Positions 31,291 to 43,301 of a DNA stretch of 64,000 nucleotides are shown one piece after another. Numbering within the stretch: the first letter of the stretch is position 1; each line of letters begins with the position of its first letter. The notes below the pieces were generated by a model, which saw only the letters and a list, made by a program, of their open reading frames with translations, did not search any database and was not told the DNA's origin. Source of the stretch: Limnephilus marmoratus (Eukaryota > Arthropoda > Insecta > Trichoptera > Limnephilidae). A program made the translations under genes and the position numbers. The stretch lies in contig OU862927.1 of the NCBI GenBank assembly GCA_917880885.1, positions 20,353,450-20,417,449 on the forward strand. Reading direction: 5' to 3'.

Positions 31291-32105
31291 AATTGAAATC
31301 TATGCCATCACTCTGATTCTTCCCAGGTGCAGCACTAACGTATCAATGGGAAGAATTACTAGGTTCATTAACTGCCTCGTAGGAAATGTGGATATTTTGA
31401 TATGTCGTTCAACAACTTTAAGTGCGACGTATATTTTAAATATTAATTATAATATAATTAAAAGTAAGTACCCAATATATTCTAGTACACGTAACCTTTT
31501 GACCTGTATTAACTATGCTTACAATATTTTTTATGTACTTTTTTGATCACTTTGTGACGCATTTATTTTTTGTACCTACTGTTTTTGCAATATGAATATT
31601 TTTTCGAAGAATTTATGTGCTATAAGACTGCTAATATTTCTGATTCTTTTGGGTTAAGTTACATTTCTCATAACCATTGTTTGGATGTTCACAATCGTAT
31701 GTAACTGATAAGTATTGTTACTGGTAAAATTTTGTGTTTAATTTCAATGAATGTACTTAATTTTCTTCGGTTATACATCTATTTCTTTTGATTTCAATAA
31801 ACATTTGTTGTATTCGTTTCGTTATTGAATTCATATTGCAGACTAATTAACGTATCCTTGTTGGAATAGTAAGATAAGTAATGAAACACGGTAACAATCA
31901 ATTAAATAGTGAATACTCACAATGCGTGAATCAACACAAATATCACACTAAGATCTCAGTGCTCACTATGCACGAGTTGTTTCAATGGATATAAAAAATT
32001 CATCAAATTACAAAATTAAATTTCTGTGAAAGCTTCATTCAAGTTCTGTTATTATTTCAGTTCTGTGAAACAACTAGCCACAAGTTAATGACTGTTAAGA
32101 ATAAC
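31291..32105. other. AT-rich stretch, no gene
   Basis: No feature recognised. Short AT-driven open frames only. Confidence 0.4.
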
Positions 32106-32113
32106 GGCTACGC

Positions 32114-32831
32114 GGCCTTTTTCATACAAACCTAAAAATAAGTAAATTTTGGATTTGTAGCCAAAATACTAAACCAAACTAAAAAAAATAATTTTTAATA
32201 AAAAGGTACTTATGGAAAATATCTAGTAAGGAACAGATTTATTTTTGTTTTAGAATGATACATTGGTGAAGAAATCGATGTATGAGTTTAGACGATTTTA
32301 ACGGACAAGTGCTATTTTATTTATTTTTGTTTTAAAATTATGATACATTGGTCAAAAAAGAAATCAACGCATGATTTTTGGGGATTTTTTTTCTTATGAG
32401 TTAATTGTAATTATTAAATATAATCTTGCCCTACCTAGGTACTAAGTTAATAATGAAAAATAAACATCACTAAAAAAACATTTCTCTGAATAGAATTTTT
32501 TATTTATATACGACAATTTGTGGTAATAACTAATAACGTGAATCGGTGGTTTGTAATTTGATTTACGTGCATCGAAATACTTTTTGTAAACATTTTTATT
32601 TTAAAATTCATCGTTTTAGAAAATAGAGCAAATATATTTTTTTTTTAATTAGCAAATCACAAATAATTGCCAAAGTTACCTGTACAATCATGATAAATTG
32701 ATTTATTTAATTACCTATATTGTATAATTTCAATCATATCATACTAGATATGTGCCATCATACATTTTGATTAATAAAATAATTTTTTGTATTTTGGCGT
32801 CAAACGCAAAATTAAGTTTTTTTATGAAAAG
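32114..32831. mobile_element. Candidate MITE with 8-bp flanking repeat
   Basis: GGCTACGC occurs at 32106-32113 and 32832-32839. Just inside lie CCTTTTTCATACAAA and, inverted, CTTTTCATAAAAAAAC. The interior has a short direct repeat (TTATTTTTGTTTTA ... GATACATTGGT, near 32240 and 32320). The ends are short and impure, so this is tentative. Confidence 0.45.
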
Positions 32832-32839
32832 GGCTACGC

Positions 32840-33398
32840 AGATTGAAATCCAAATAATGGGTTTGCCCGTAGAGAATTAAAGAAATGTAGATAATGAGTT
32901 TTTCCACTAGAAATATTCGTTGTCGAATGTGCTTGTTGACGTATTCCATACGTAGAATTCACAAAACTGACAAAAGAAAAAATATAAAAAGTCGTTTTTC
33001 AACAAAATGACACTTGGTGAGTTTTACCTTGTAATTCTAAATATATTGTCGCAATAAATTCCAGCAAGGCTTTGTTATTAAATTACGCCACATAATTTTT
33101 GATTCATGATCTGAATATAATACAATATTTTCAATGACTAATGAATATAACGTGCTTATCTCACACGAACAAGTTAGGTACTCGAGCATTATCGCGAACG
33201 TGGACTCTATAAACTAATCATTGGTATTTAGGTGCAGATTGTATTAAGTACATATTAACATGCATACGTACAGATGTATGTTCTCATGTGCTGTTGTTTG
33301 AACAACGTATCGCAATTACATAGTAATTAATAAAGTATTTTACTAATATTTTTTTTATTTATTTTTGTAGAACACAGCAAATAATTCAGTCATTTTTT
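32840..33398. other. AT-rich stretch, no gene
   Basis: No feature recognised. Confidence 0.4.
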
Positions 33399-33468
33399 AC
33401 ATTAGTTCCACACAGGAAAATAATTTCAATCACGGCCTGTGTTTTACTGAGGAATGCTGTGTGATGGG

Positions 33469-34043
33469 CAGGGCCGGATTAACCATGTCGGGGCCCCTAG
33501 GCAGTGCACGTCTCGGGGCCCCTTTACCGATGGTGGACTGACGGGGGGGTGGGGGGGGGTTGAAGGGGCCTCGGGGCGGCAAAGTTGAATGACCCCCCCC
33601 CATACTGAAGTTGATCTAATTTTACAAGTTTTTTATTCAAAACAAACGCCAATATAAGCCACACACGGCACCTTCAATCACTTCAGATACTAAGTAATGT
33701 TGCAACAAATAGAGAAGGAAAGAAAAGTAAAATACAACAATGTTTATATATTTTTTTTAATTATGGACTTTTATTTATTATTTGTGCATGATGTGAACAT
33801 TAGTTATTTATTGGGTTATAACCTAAATATTATAATTTGTTGTTTTCTTTAATGCGTGTACCTAATGTTATTAACCTGTAAATGTTCCAAATAAAAAATA
33901 AATTAAAATACTTTGAAAGCTGAGTTTTTCCGAAACTTTAAACACTAATTGAAGCAAGTCATTTTTTCTCGGAACGCGGGGCCCCTAGCCGATGCGGGGC
34001 CCCTAGGCAGTTGCCTACTTTGCCTTAGGGATATCCGGTACTG
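33469..34043 (+). mobile_element. hAT element (CAGGGCCGGATTAA end), 575 bp
   Basis: The perfect 8-bp duplication GTGATGGG is at 33461-33468 and 34044-34051. Ends: CAGGGCCGGATTAACC and (reverse complement) CAGTACCGGATATCCC. GGGGCCCCTAGGCAGT-type subterminal words are near both ends. Noncoding interior. Fragments of the same family: 34435-34560 and 43728-43824. Confidence 0.92.
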
Positions 34044-34202
34044 GTGATGGGTCTTTTAAAATAGAGGAAGGAGAAAAGTATGAAGGGTGGATAGCTGGGG
34101 GTCAGTGAGTCAAAAAGTGACGGATGTATGAATCTATCCCTCTCACTGCGGTGCAAGGCGATCGGTCGATAGAGTCCAGCTAGAGAGGCCAAATTACCTT
34201 TT

Positions 34203-34385
34203 TTTTTTAAAGAAAGACAAATACGTTACGAATAACTCGACAATATTTGAAAATCTTCTACTACCACCACAGTAAGCCGCAAATGTTGCTTGAGTCGTGA
34301 TGGAGAACTTAACCAGCCGAGGAATCGAACACGGAATGCCTGGTTCGGACCCAAACGCGATGCCCACTCAACCACTTACCTGTCC
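34203..34385 (-). mobile_element. tRNA-derived SINE S2, second copy
   Basis: It matches 262-450: T run at 34203, CTACTACCACCACAGTAAGC, GTTGCTTGAGTCGTGATGGA, box B inverse GGAATCGAACACGG, and box A inverse near CTCAACCACTTACC. It sits in the SINE-like retroposon. Confidence 0.8.
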
Positions 34386-34434
34386 TTCAACCGGTATCTC
34401 CCGATCCGGCCTGCCATACAGTAAGTGGGCAGAT

Positions 34435-34560
34435 GGGGCCGTATTATCCATAAGGCAGTGTAGGCAATGCCTAGGGGCCCCGCACCGGCTAAGGCTCCTG
34501 CGCCCCGAGAAATTAATTCTTCAGACACGGGGTAACAGTTCAGAGATCTCAAGAAAAATC
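34435..34560 (-). mobile_element. Truncated hAT fragment (33469 family)
   Basis: CCGTATTATCCATAAGGCAG, GTAGGCAATGCCTAGGGGCC and GCACCGGCTAAGG match the inverted right end of 33469-34043. The other end is not recognisable. Confidence 0.65.
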
Positions 34561-34609
34561 TAGATAACGTCAATTTTAATCCAAATCTGAACTCATTAAA
34601 AATGCACAC

Positions 34610-34746
34610 TTACTGCAACATGCAGGACCGTATTACAGGAGTGTGCCAGTCGGCCATAAAACTGTTAGGTTTGGTTCTCCGAACCATCAGAGTTTTTCAG
34701 GATACCCGTGCTCTGAAGATTTTATATTTCTCCCTGGTCCGCAGTT
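34610..34746 (+). pseudogene. LINE RT fragment, piece 1 of 3
   Basis: The frame reads RITGVCQSAIKLLGLVLRTI, RVFQDTRALKILYFSLVRS, a typical pre-thumb region (SxxxLGFxxR ... LKxLYxSLVRSxLEY). It stops where SINE S1 (34747-35220) is inserted and continues at 35221. The pieces 34610-34746, 35221-35414 and 43302-43580 together form one interrupted LINE end. Confidence 0.8.
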
Positions 34747-35151
34747 TTGACGACCTCCGTAGTCCAGTGGGTAAGACTCTTGACTCACAGTCCGGAGGTC
34801 GCGGGTTCAAACCCGGCATGCGCAAATAAATTTTATTTGATTAATTTGTGTTATTTCAGAATTAATTCATTTAAAATAATATATAGTATATTTGCGGCAT
34901 GTTCCAGAGTGGAAGATACTGTCAGTATCGCCCTGGTGTAAGACCACCATTCAGAATTGAAACGTTGCTTGAAAATGGCTTTAGCCGTGTTTGGTGACCA
35001 GATCTGAATAGCCAGGTACTTTCCAACCTTCCTCTTCCCTACCTCCTTCCCCTCCCCACTACCTTCAGCCTCACAACATACCCCAATTGGGGATGCCATA
35101 GTCTCACTGGCTCCAGACGGGAGCAGTTGAGATTCTTGTGCGGTATTCACT

Positions 35152-35220
<69 letters not shown>
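34747..35220 (+). mobile_element. tRNA-derived SINE S1 with 63-base A tail
   Basis: The tRNA-like head has TAGTCCAGTGGGTAAGACTC (box A) and GGGTTCAAACCC (box B) at about 34760-34820. The body (GTGTTATTTCAGAATTAATT, GTTCCAGAGTGGAAGATACT, CCCCAATTGGGGATGCCATA) matches 53646-54058. It ends in an uninterrupted run of A from 35158 to 35220. The long pure tail points to a young insertion or recent tail growth. Pol III transcribed if active. Confidence 0.9.
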
Positions 35221-35223
<3 letters not shown>

Positions 35224-35414
35224 GGCTGGAGAGCGGTTCGCTTATCAGAAATCCTCATGAAGTGGGGTGCTCCCTCATGTTGGAGAGGTTTCAAAAAAAG
35301 TTTCTAAGATTTCTCTACACGAGGGAGTATGGCCACTATCCATGGCTCTGCTCAACGAACTTTCTTCTGGGTATGCTGGGACTTCACTCCCTACAGCTCA
35401 GAAGAGAGGAGAAA
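35221..35414 (+). pseudogene. LINE RT fragment, piece 2 of 3
   Basis: After the SINE the frame reads LERFQKKFLRFLYTREYGHY, PWLCSTNFLLGMLGLHSLQL, RRE. This is the FxxKFLRxLYxxEYGxxP ... LGxxSLxxRR thumb region. It breaks at the TIR element starting at 35415. The matching continuation (VATHFLILLRGYIENSAI) is at 43302. Confidence 0.88.
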
Positions 35415-36871
35415 GGCCCGGCGCAAATTACGGCCAGTCCACGCACAGTTCTCGCACAGCACACGCGTGGTTATTTTGTAGAACATGGTTTCTGTCGAAG
35501 AGGCGCATATTAAGAGGTAATAGCACCGGTGAGAAATCTCGACGGTAGGTATTTTAAAAGATTCTCGCTATCGCACCGCGCTCAAAAACGAACTAGCTAT
35601 CGATGTGTTGGTGAGACCACGTGAGTGTTTGGCTTGTACACCCTCTCGCCCCCTTTGCGTCTCATGCCTACCGTCTTTCGCCTCATACCGCCATATCCAA
35701 TATTCTGTTTAGATAAAGCATGTTTCGACTTATTTCGTCGCTAATGAAGTTTTTGAATCGGCCTTGCGGTGTGACAGAAAAAGGGCCCATTATTTTTAAA
35801 CGCACGAGGTCTGCTATTGTCGGTTATTTATAAATATCGTCGATAGGTATTGTAACAATGTCTTCTGTTCACGCTTATTACCGACAAATTACGAATTATT
35901 TTACTAGAACTCTATGTAGGTTAGTAGTTTTAAAGTTTTCACTGTATTTGCGTTTATAAATATGCAGTCAAACCAACTACATCGAATTATTATATACATA
36001 CATATGATTATTCTCTATGATACATTAGTTATTATTGAAAATTAGTATTAACCTCTCAGGCCTCGGGCCTGTTTTTCGAAAAGTCAAAATATTTCCGCTT
36101 TCCAATAAATTCCAAATAACTTTAATATTTGTGAACGCATCCGAAAACTAAAAACTGTTTTTGAAAGATGATGAAATACGCTTTCAAATTTTATAATTCG
36201 AAATAAACATATAATTTTGTTTTTATTTTATTAATAACTAGCAGACCCGGCCACACGTTGCTGTGGCTAACGAAACACAACGCCATTTACCCAACCTTTA
36301 TAAAATCCACACCATCCGCTCGCCAGCTGCCCGCTGCGCGCTGCCCTTTGCCTAAATTGAATATTTGAATTTCTTGGCTTTTCTCTACTATAATAAGCAT
36401 TTATTATACACATAAACCTTCCTCTTAAATCACTCTATCTAGTTTAAAAGATTTATGCGCACATACATTTTGAGCGACTTCATTTTATACTATGTAATGA
36501 TGATGATACCACAAAACTTAAATTTCTACTCATATAATTTGGCACTTACCTATCTTATTAAAAAAAAAACTCAAAAATGCATATGCAACAAAAATGTATT
36601 TTTGACCGATTATCTCTATCTCTACATATTATAAAGTCCCCCGCGCCATCTGTCTGTCTATTCGCGATAAACTCGAAAACTACTGAATGGATTTTCCTGC
36701 GGTTTTCACCAATATACAGAGTATTTCGTGAGGAAGGTTTAAGTATGCAATTTGTCAATGATTTGTGTAAATTGGTTGAAACATAACGATAATTGTTAGA
36801 AGTGTCGGAAATAAGTCCAGCCGCCTGGTAGCTTTCATCGAAAACGCTGCACAATCCTTTTGGGATATAAC

Positions 36872-38732
36872 CAGGGCTGGGCAAAATACATGCTTTGCTG
36901 TAATTGAAATACAAATTACAAAATACTTTTTCGCATGTATTTAAAATACGAAATACAAAATACTTTCAAGTCATGTATTTGAAATACAAAATACAAAATA
37001 CAGTATTTTAACCATTTTTTTCTTTCAAATACAAAATACAAATTACAAAATACAAAATACATTTGGTTTTGGTAGAACCTTTGGTTGCAATAAATTGTCA
37101 TAAATGCCCTTATCTAAGGGTGCGTTTAAATAGAAGCAATGTTGAGCAGAGTGAAACAGAGACGTGCAAAAATTGACCAATCATATTGCTCAAAAGACAC
37201 ATCTCATCTCCGCTTCACTTGTAAAATTTGTGGTAAAGGACTCGGGTGTTAGGTAATATAATAATAATATATTATTATTATAACACGACATTTGTATAGC
37301 GCTATTTTGTTTTATTTCTAGTGACCGACCGAAGGTTCGGTTTCGGTTTCGTCAAGGTTCGGTAAAAAAATCTAGTTTCGGCATCAGTTTCGGTTTCGGC
37401 AGAAAATCTGCCGAACCTTCGGCCGCACCGAAACTCTGCATTTGTGAATTATCGCGTGCCGTTTGACTGACTTCCGGTGAGTTCGTGGCTCGTGTGTCAT
37501 CCACCATCATCAACTGAGTTCGCTGGCCGGTCCGGCGTGCTTGTATTGTGAGTTTATGTAATCACAAACTTCAATTATTTTTATTTATTTCATTCTAATT
37601 TTAATTTTATTTAACAAGTGTAAATAAAAATTAAAATCTAATCTCCTTCAACGGAAGCGATCTTCTGAATAGTCCCTCCTTTGATGTGCTTGGTGTAAGG
37701 CCCTCCGTTCATGGAGATACTTACAATCTTCGTAATTGTGACGAAACCACAAGTACCCTGTTGATATACATACTACTTTTTAATGCTAGTCTCCGTACAC
37801 GGCGCTATCCGAAATATACTATATAGTCACATGAGAACGGGTCGTTTCTATGACTCATTCTTGAGTTCAACAGCTCGGCTGTGGAACCCGGCCTCTATGT
37901 TTCCTCCCTCCTTCCTCTCCCCAAAAAGACCCTCCATACAGCATCTTCAAAGATGACATACGCCCTGAGGGAAATTATTTTTCTCTGGGTCTCTCATGTG
38001 GAGTTAATGTAAAAAAATGTTGTGATTGTAAACGCAATTAAAATTATAGTACTCAATTTATGAGGTCCTTACTTTATAGTGAATAAAAGTGTAAAAAATA
38101 AGCCGAATTTCAGTAAACAATAGATTTTTAACATGTCTAAAAAAGTTTCGGTTTCGGTTTCGGCCGAAACTGAGAAAGATATCGAATATTCGGTTTCGTT
38201 TTCGGTAGAAAATCCTGTTTCGGTCGGACACTAGTTATTTCACTTCAAGTGCGCTCTACTGTAATTAACTTAAAAATAGTTTAGTATTCAGTCAAATTAT
38301 TCCTATAGTGCTTGATCTAATACTATGACACAAAAATGTACAATACAAAGCAATGACAAGCATTACATAATATGATACAAATATGATAGAAAATGTACAA
38401 TAACAGTGCTATTATAGCACAGGACGTGTTGCCAACTCTAAATATTAACACACATAACATATAGCTCTGGATTCTAGCGTTTTTAGTCTACGTATTATCT
38501 ATGTCAGTTTATTTTTCATTATCATTATTAAGATCGCTAAATGTATTTGAAAATGTATTTTGAAGCCATAAGTATTTGAAATACAAATTACAAAATACCT
38601 CAGCCCCATGTAATTGAAATACCAATTACAAAATACATTTTTAGGAAGTAATTGAAATACAAATACAAAATACGTATTTGTATTTCAAATACGTATTTCA
38701 ATTACAAGTATTTCAAATACTGCCCAGCCCTG
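36872..38732 (+). mobile_element. CAGGGCTGGGCA hAT within TTAA copy 2
   Basis: GATATAAC flanks at 36864-36871 and 38733-38740. Same insertion point, orientation and length as 12203-14063; one substitution seen (CTCGGGTG against CTCAGGTG near 37243). Confidence 0.93.
37319..38233 (-). mobile_element. Nested TAGTG hAT within TTAA copy 2
   Basis: It is equivalent to 12650-13564, including the internal deletion junction near 37815 and the LINE scrap at 37833-38019. Confidence 0.88.
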
Positions 38733-39690
38733 GATATAACAAAACAATTAATGGTGGGATATTCCTCTTTTATAGATCTACAAAAAAGTCCGCGAAGGCA
38801 TATATCTATCTTTTACGGATAGCTTACTATACACATTATATCTAAAATGCAATTGATAAGAATAATAAGATAAGAAGATAGAATGCGTATAGTAAAAGAT
38901 AGATATATGCCATCGCGGACTTTTTTGTAGATCTATAAAAGAGGAATATCCCACCAAGCGTTGTTTTGTTATATCCCAAAAGGATTAGGCAGCGTTTTCG
39001 ATGAAAGCTACCAGGCGGCTGGAATTTTTCCGACACTTCTAACAATTATCGTTATGTTTCAACCAATTTACACAAATCCTTGACAAATTACATACGTACA
39101 CCTTCCTCACGAAACACTCTATCTATTGGTGAAAACCGCATGAAAATCCGTTCAGTAGTTTTCGAGTTTATTGCGAACAGACAGACAGACAGACAGACAG
39201 ACAGAAAGACGGCGCGGGGGACTTTACTTTATAATATGTAGAGATAAAAAAGGTTTAAAAATAGCCCACCTTAAGTTTTTTTCTAATTAAAATTACGATA
39301 ACGAAAAAGATAAAAGCACTTACATATTTTATTAGACAATTAAATCTAAATGGATTTATTGTGTTGTGTGTATCATACGTGTGAGTTGACATGTTTGTAA
39401 ATAATAATGTTTAAAATGTTAGATATATCGCTTGCTGAGGTTTGATTTGTACTCCTGTATTTTTGAGTTTCTTTAAGCAGTAAATACAAAAAAGGATGTG
39501 TTAGTTCGTTCAAAATTCAATAAAAAATGTTGGTCTTTTACCTATAGATAGATTTACCTACACATTTTTTTTAAATATTTATTACAGTCAGTTTGAAATA
39601 AAGGAAACAAATATATAATTTTTTTAAACTTCAAAACTTTTTATTTTTATTTTCAACTTTATAAAACCTTAAATTGTAATATTTAATTAC

Positions 39691-41230
39691 ATGAAGACAA
39701 TATTAGCGAAACTTCAACCCAAGGCTTCAGGCCCAACTTCATAGTACAAAAAAAAGTGCAAAAATCACTTACTTCGCAATTTTTGCAATAAAATAAAAGC
39801 ACTTAGAAAAAAAACCAACAACGCTAAAGGCTTTGTACCAGTTCACATAAGGAAAAAGGTTGAAGCAAACGTTTTACGTATGAGAAAAGCTATAGTTTGA
39901 GCAGTAAATTACAGAAAAGAGCAAGAAAACACGGCACAAAGTGATAAAGTAAAAAATCTGAAAATGGACAAAAAAATGCCGCAAACCATGTTTTTGGTGA
40001 TCATACAAAATGTTCGTCATACTATTGCAAGTCGGAGAAGTATACTAATGATCCAAATTTAGTAAGCGATCTTCAAGATTGTGGAACAGGACTGATATTC
40101 AACAATTATTGTCGTCTCTAATAGCAAATGCAGAAAGTCTTATTATTAACGTGACAAATAACACTGTGGAGCAATTCAACAACGTTATAGCCAAATTTAT
40201 AGGCGGAAAAAGAGCAAATTTTACAAAAATGGGATAACTTCAGCAGTTGAGCTTCTTGAGCAGTAACTTCGTGGAATAGTGAAATGACAACCCATTCACG
40301 AATACAAAAAAAATCCAAGGCCACAGTCCTGGCAACTACACGAAGCATTTTATTGAAAGAAAACGACGTTCGAAGGAGACAATACAGAGGTGTCGAAAAA
40401 TAAAACTAAGGTATTACGAAAACACGACAGAAAAGAGAAAAAAAGTTGCAGGGCCTGATGAAAATTATGGTCAATTGGAATTAGATCCAGATATGCCAGC
40501 TGAATTATTTGAAACGATAAAGAGGAATTTTTCAAAGAATTATCTCCATCGAATAAGGATGAACTCGAAAGGAATACGGTGGGCCAAAGCAATAATAATT
40601 TGTGGACAATTGAAAGGCGTAAGCGGCTTACAGCTTCTAACTTTGGACAAAAATATGTAAGCTACGGCCAAAAACTTCAGTTGCGAGAGTATTAAACTCG
40701 CTACTGTACTCGCCATTTAAAGGAAATATGGCCACAAATTATGGGAAAGAAAATGAAAACCAAGCAATTGAGCAATTTACAAAAGAAACAAAATTAGAGG
40801 TATTCGCCTGTGGACTATTTATCGATGAAAACAAAAACTTTTTAGCGGCAAGTCCGGATGGCCTTTTTGGCAAGGATTCTATAATTGAAGTGAAATGCCC
40901 ATATAGTATAGTAAATATGTCACCAGAAGAAGGATTTGAACAAAAAAATTGATAACTGTAAAATTGAAGACAATGCTTCAACCTTAAAACGGAATCACAA
41001 TTACTTCTACCAAGTACAAGGCCAGTTACACATTACTCGTCGTAAATACTGTTATTTTGTCGTGTGGAGTCCTAAAGGTTTGCCGTATGAAAAAATTGAA
41101 AGGGACGATTCAATCTGGCAAAAAATTGAACCACTGTTAGAAAAACTTCTACCACCAATGCCTTTTACCAGAAACAATTGACGGTCGCATATCAAGAAAT
41201 TTACCGGCGAGAGAAAGATCTAAATCATAA
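39691..41230 (+). pseudogene. Transposase/YqaJ relic in TTAA copy 2
   Basis: Same frames, stops and motifs as 15021-16561 (HVFGDHTKC, ANAESLIINVTNNT, AASPDG, IIEVKCP, YFYQVQGQLHIT). The only visible changes are one A fewer in the A run after FEQ (near 40946) and a nearby substitution (AACCTTAAAA against AACATTAAAA). These move the local stop but do not repair the gene. Since copy 1 is broken at the same upstream points, the gene was already dead when the element last moved. Confidence 0.82.
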
Positions 41231-41353
41231 ATTGTTTAAAATTCATTGTATAGTGGTAAAAAATTTTGTACAATAAAGTGTTTACAAACAAAAAATTTCA
41301 ATTAATCACTGAAGGCAATGTAAGCGACTCTCAACTAAAAATTTGAAACAGAT

Positions 41354-41759
41354 TTTTTTTAAAAACATAAACCTCACATTGGAGGCACCGAGGAAAAATA
41401 ATCGCTCAGGGACTTTGTTGGAGAAGTTGTTGGACATCATTGGAGAAGCTGTGTGGAGGGTATTTTTAGGATAAGGAAGGAAAGGAAGTTTTGGGTAGGG
41501 AAAAGGTAGGTAAAAGTATGAAATGATGGTGGAGAGTCCAGCTGTAGAGATCAAAAGATCTTCCTCTTCCAGTTTCTCCCAATCCGGCCCGCCACGCAGT
41601 AAGTGGACAAAATTATCCGCCACCAAAACCCATGCAGACCTCATCCGTGAACCCGGGAACCCAGGCTCTGTCACCAAACATAGAGGACCACTTGCGGTGA
41701 CCAAGTGGCGGGGGTGTTGGTTATCCAATAAATGGTTCCCGGGGCGATGGTACCTAAAA
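41354..41759 (-). mobile_element. SINE-like retroposon in TTAA copy 2
   Basis: Equivalent to 16685-17090, with no difference noticed. Confidence 0.7.
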
Positions 41760-42426
41760 CGCCTCCCAAATTGAAAATTTATTATAGTACTTGACATAAA
41801 AAAATTTAATTTTGCACAATTTTAGTATGAAAGCTCGGTCAGTATTGGTATACCGCGATGAGTCACTAAACAGAAAAAAAACGAATAAAAAATATCGATT
41901 ACTCGGGCAAGGACAACACTAGTCTACCGATAAAATTCTTTACATCACTACTTCGCATTATATGTATGTATTTGTCAAAACCCACGTTCCCCGGCCCCCC
42001 TCAGGAGAAATGAGCGAAAGGGACACCTGCACGTCGGGCCGAAAATACCTAAATAAAATCTTCGAAATCGATGTTTTGTATTCCCCATTTTTCTTCTCCA
42101 AAACTGGACGGATTTAAAAATTTTTTTTCACTAACTGTATTAAAAGAAAATATTCTATGTCGGTACGTTTTGCTTTTTTTCAAAATACATTGTTTAGTTT
42201 GTATACTGAACGTTTTTTGACGGCGTTTAAATTAGGCAATTTTATTCATTTTTGGAAGGTCGTAACTTCTATGAGAAGTAAATTATCAAAAAAAACAAAA
42301 CGTACCGACACGCTAGTGGTCAATATCTATATTATGTAAAAAAAAATTTTGCTCTAGGGTCAAAATCCAGAGAGATAAACGGGGAATACGTTTGTATAGA
42401 AAAGCGCAGCTAGTATTTCCTCTTAA

Positions 42427-42764
42427 ACACATTCCACGGCCAGCCCAGTCCCAAGCTTCGTCGCGCGTGGGCGTGTTGTGCTTTCGACACAGTTTCGTGG
42501 ATCGTGGGTCCCTTGTTTTGTCTGTGTGAACAATGTTTTTGTTACTAGAACATGGAAAAATGAATTGAAATGGTTAGAGGATTTCTTGTGTTATATGATT
42601 CAACTCATGTAGATTACATTAGAGCAAAACTGAAGGATGATTTGTTCGAGAAGATAGCCAAAGAATTAAATTACATTATATATAGTATAATGAAGAAATT
42701 GATTTCAGTATATAATAAATAGTAAATTATACTGATATCGCACAATCCATATATTTATATTTGG
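42427..42764. other. Body of the 35415-43299 TIR element
   Basis: Noncoding sequence right of the TTAA element. It starts ACACATTCCACGGCCAGC and includes an ATTATATATAGTATAATG stretch. No transposase is seen. Confidence 0.45.
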
Positions 42765-43100
42765 GAGGCGGAAAGGGTACCGCCGCCCCGAGAAACTCTA
42801 TTGGATAACCAACACCTCTGCCATAGGTCACCCCAAGTGGTTCGCTACGTTTGGTGATTTAGCAAGGGTGCCCGGGTTCATAGAGTGAGGTTTATCTAGG
42901 TCTTGGAGGCGGATGACCAGGACACACTGAACCCCAGATTCCTACCCACTCCTTAAGCCCTTTTCCTTCCCAGAACTCTCCTCTTCTTCCTTTCCTTAAA
43001 AAAACCCTCCATACAGCATACCGAAAGATGTCATAGACCCTGAGGGAAATTATTTTTACCCAAGGCCTCTAGTGTGAAGGTCAAGTAAAAAAAAAATCTT
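42765..43100 (+). mobile_element. SINE-like retroposon, nearly complete
   Basis: Head CCGCCCCGAGAAACTCTATT, GGATAACCAACACC, GGTCACCCCAAGTGG, GGGTGCCCGGGTTCATAG, then the C/T-rich segment, CCTCCATACAGC and a tail TGTGAAGGTCAAGTAAAAAA. It lies within the TIR element between the TTAA copy and the right TIR. The middle part (GTGAGAGAGATAG region) is missing. Confidence 0.8.
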
Positions 43101-43301
43101 TCTTCATCCTCAGATTCAGATTCTAAATCGACAAGAAGTTTCTGCCTTGCTGTCATCTTGCATACTGCGAGAAGTGGGTTGGGTATGGTGTGGGTGTGGG
43201 CTGTGTTAAATATGCGCTACTATTAAAAAAACCTATACGTAGGCTGGGTTTCGGTCACGCGGTGCTGTGCGTGGACTGGGCTCAATTTGCGCCAGGGCTA
43301 A

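Larger units (their letters stand above)
33399..34435 (-). mobile_element. SINE-like retroposon broken by a hAT and a SINE
   Basis: The retroposon runs on the minus strand in three pieces: 33399-33468 (tail, seen as TTTTTTACATTAGTTCCACACAG), 34052-34202 (middle, with GGATAGCTGGGGGTCAGTGA) and 34386-34435 (GTATCTCCCGATCCGGCCTG). The hAT at 33469-34043 and SINE S2 at 34203-34385 interrupt it. Confidence 0.75.
36619..39244. mobile_element. Palindromic MITE within TTAA copy 2
   Basis: It is equivalent to 11950-14575, with TA flanks at 36617-36618 and 39245-39246. In this copy one arm (GGCATATATCTATC near 38800) agrees with the opposite arm, where copy 1 has GGCATATGTCTATC. Confidence 0.8.
35514..42422 (+). 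mobile_element. Composite 6.9-kb TTAA DNA transposon, copy 2
   Basis: TTAA at 35510-35513 and 42423-42426. The length equals that of copy 1 (6,909 bp) because two one-base indels cancel. By eye I found about eight substitutions and two single-base indels between copies. All nested cargo has the same order and junctions as in 10845-17753. The flanks are unrelated to those of copy 1, so this is transposition and not segmental duplication. Which copy is older cannot be told. Confidence 0.93.
35415..43299. mobile_element. TIR element hosting TTAA copy 2
   Basis: The left end GGCCCGGCGCAAATTACGGC, with CAGTCCACGCACAG inside, is mirrored at 43257-43299 (CTGTGCGTGGACTGGG ... AATTTGCGCCAGGGCT). The inverted repeat is about 45 bp with mismatches. 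Without its cargo it is about 970 bp. It holds the TTAA element (35514-42422) and a SINE-like retroposon (42765-43100). Both flanks are parts of the same RT frame, which proves insertion into the LINE. No clean target duplication is visible, so superfamily is undetermined. Confidence 0.8.

Noticed and set aside
10845..42422. Segmental duplication of a larger block
   Set aside because: Identity between the 10.8-kb and 35.5-kb copies stops exactly at TTAA on both sides, so transposition explains it.
35514..42422. Helitron assignment
   Set aside because: Target duplication TTAA, inverted ends and no Rep/helicase motifs argue against it.
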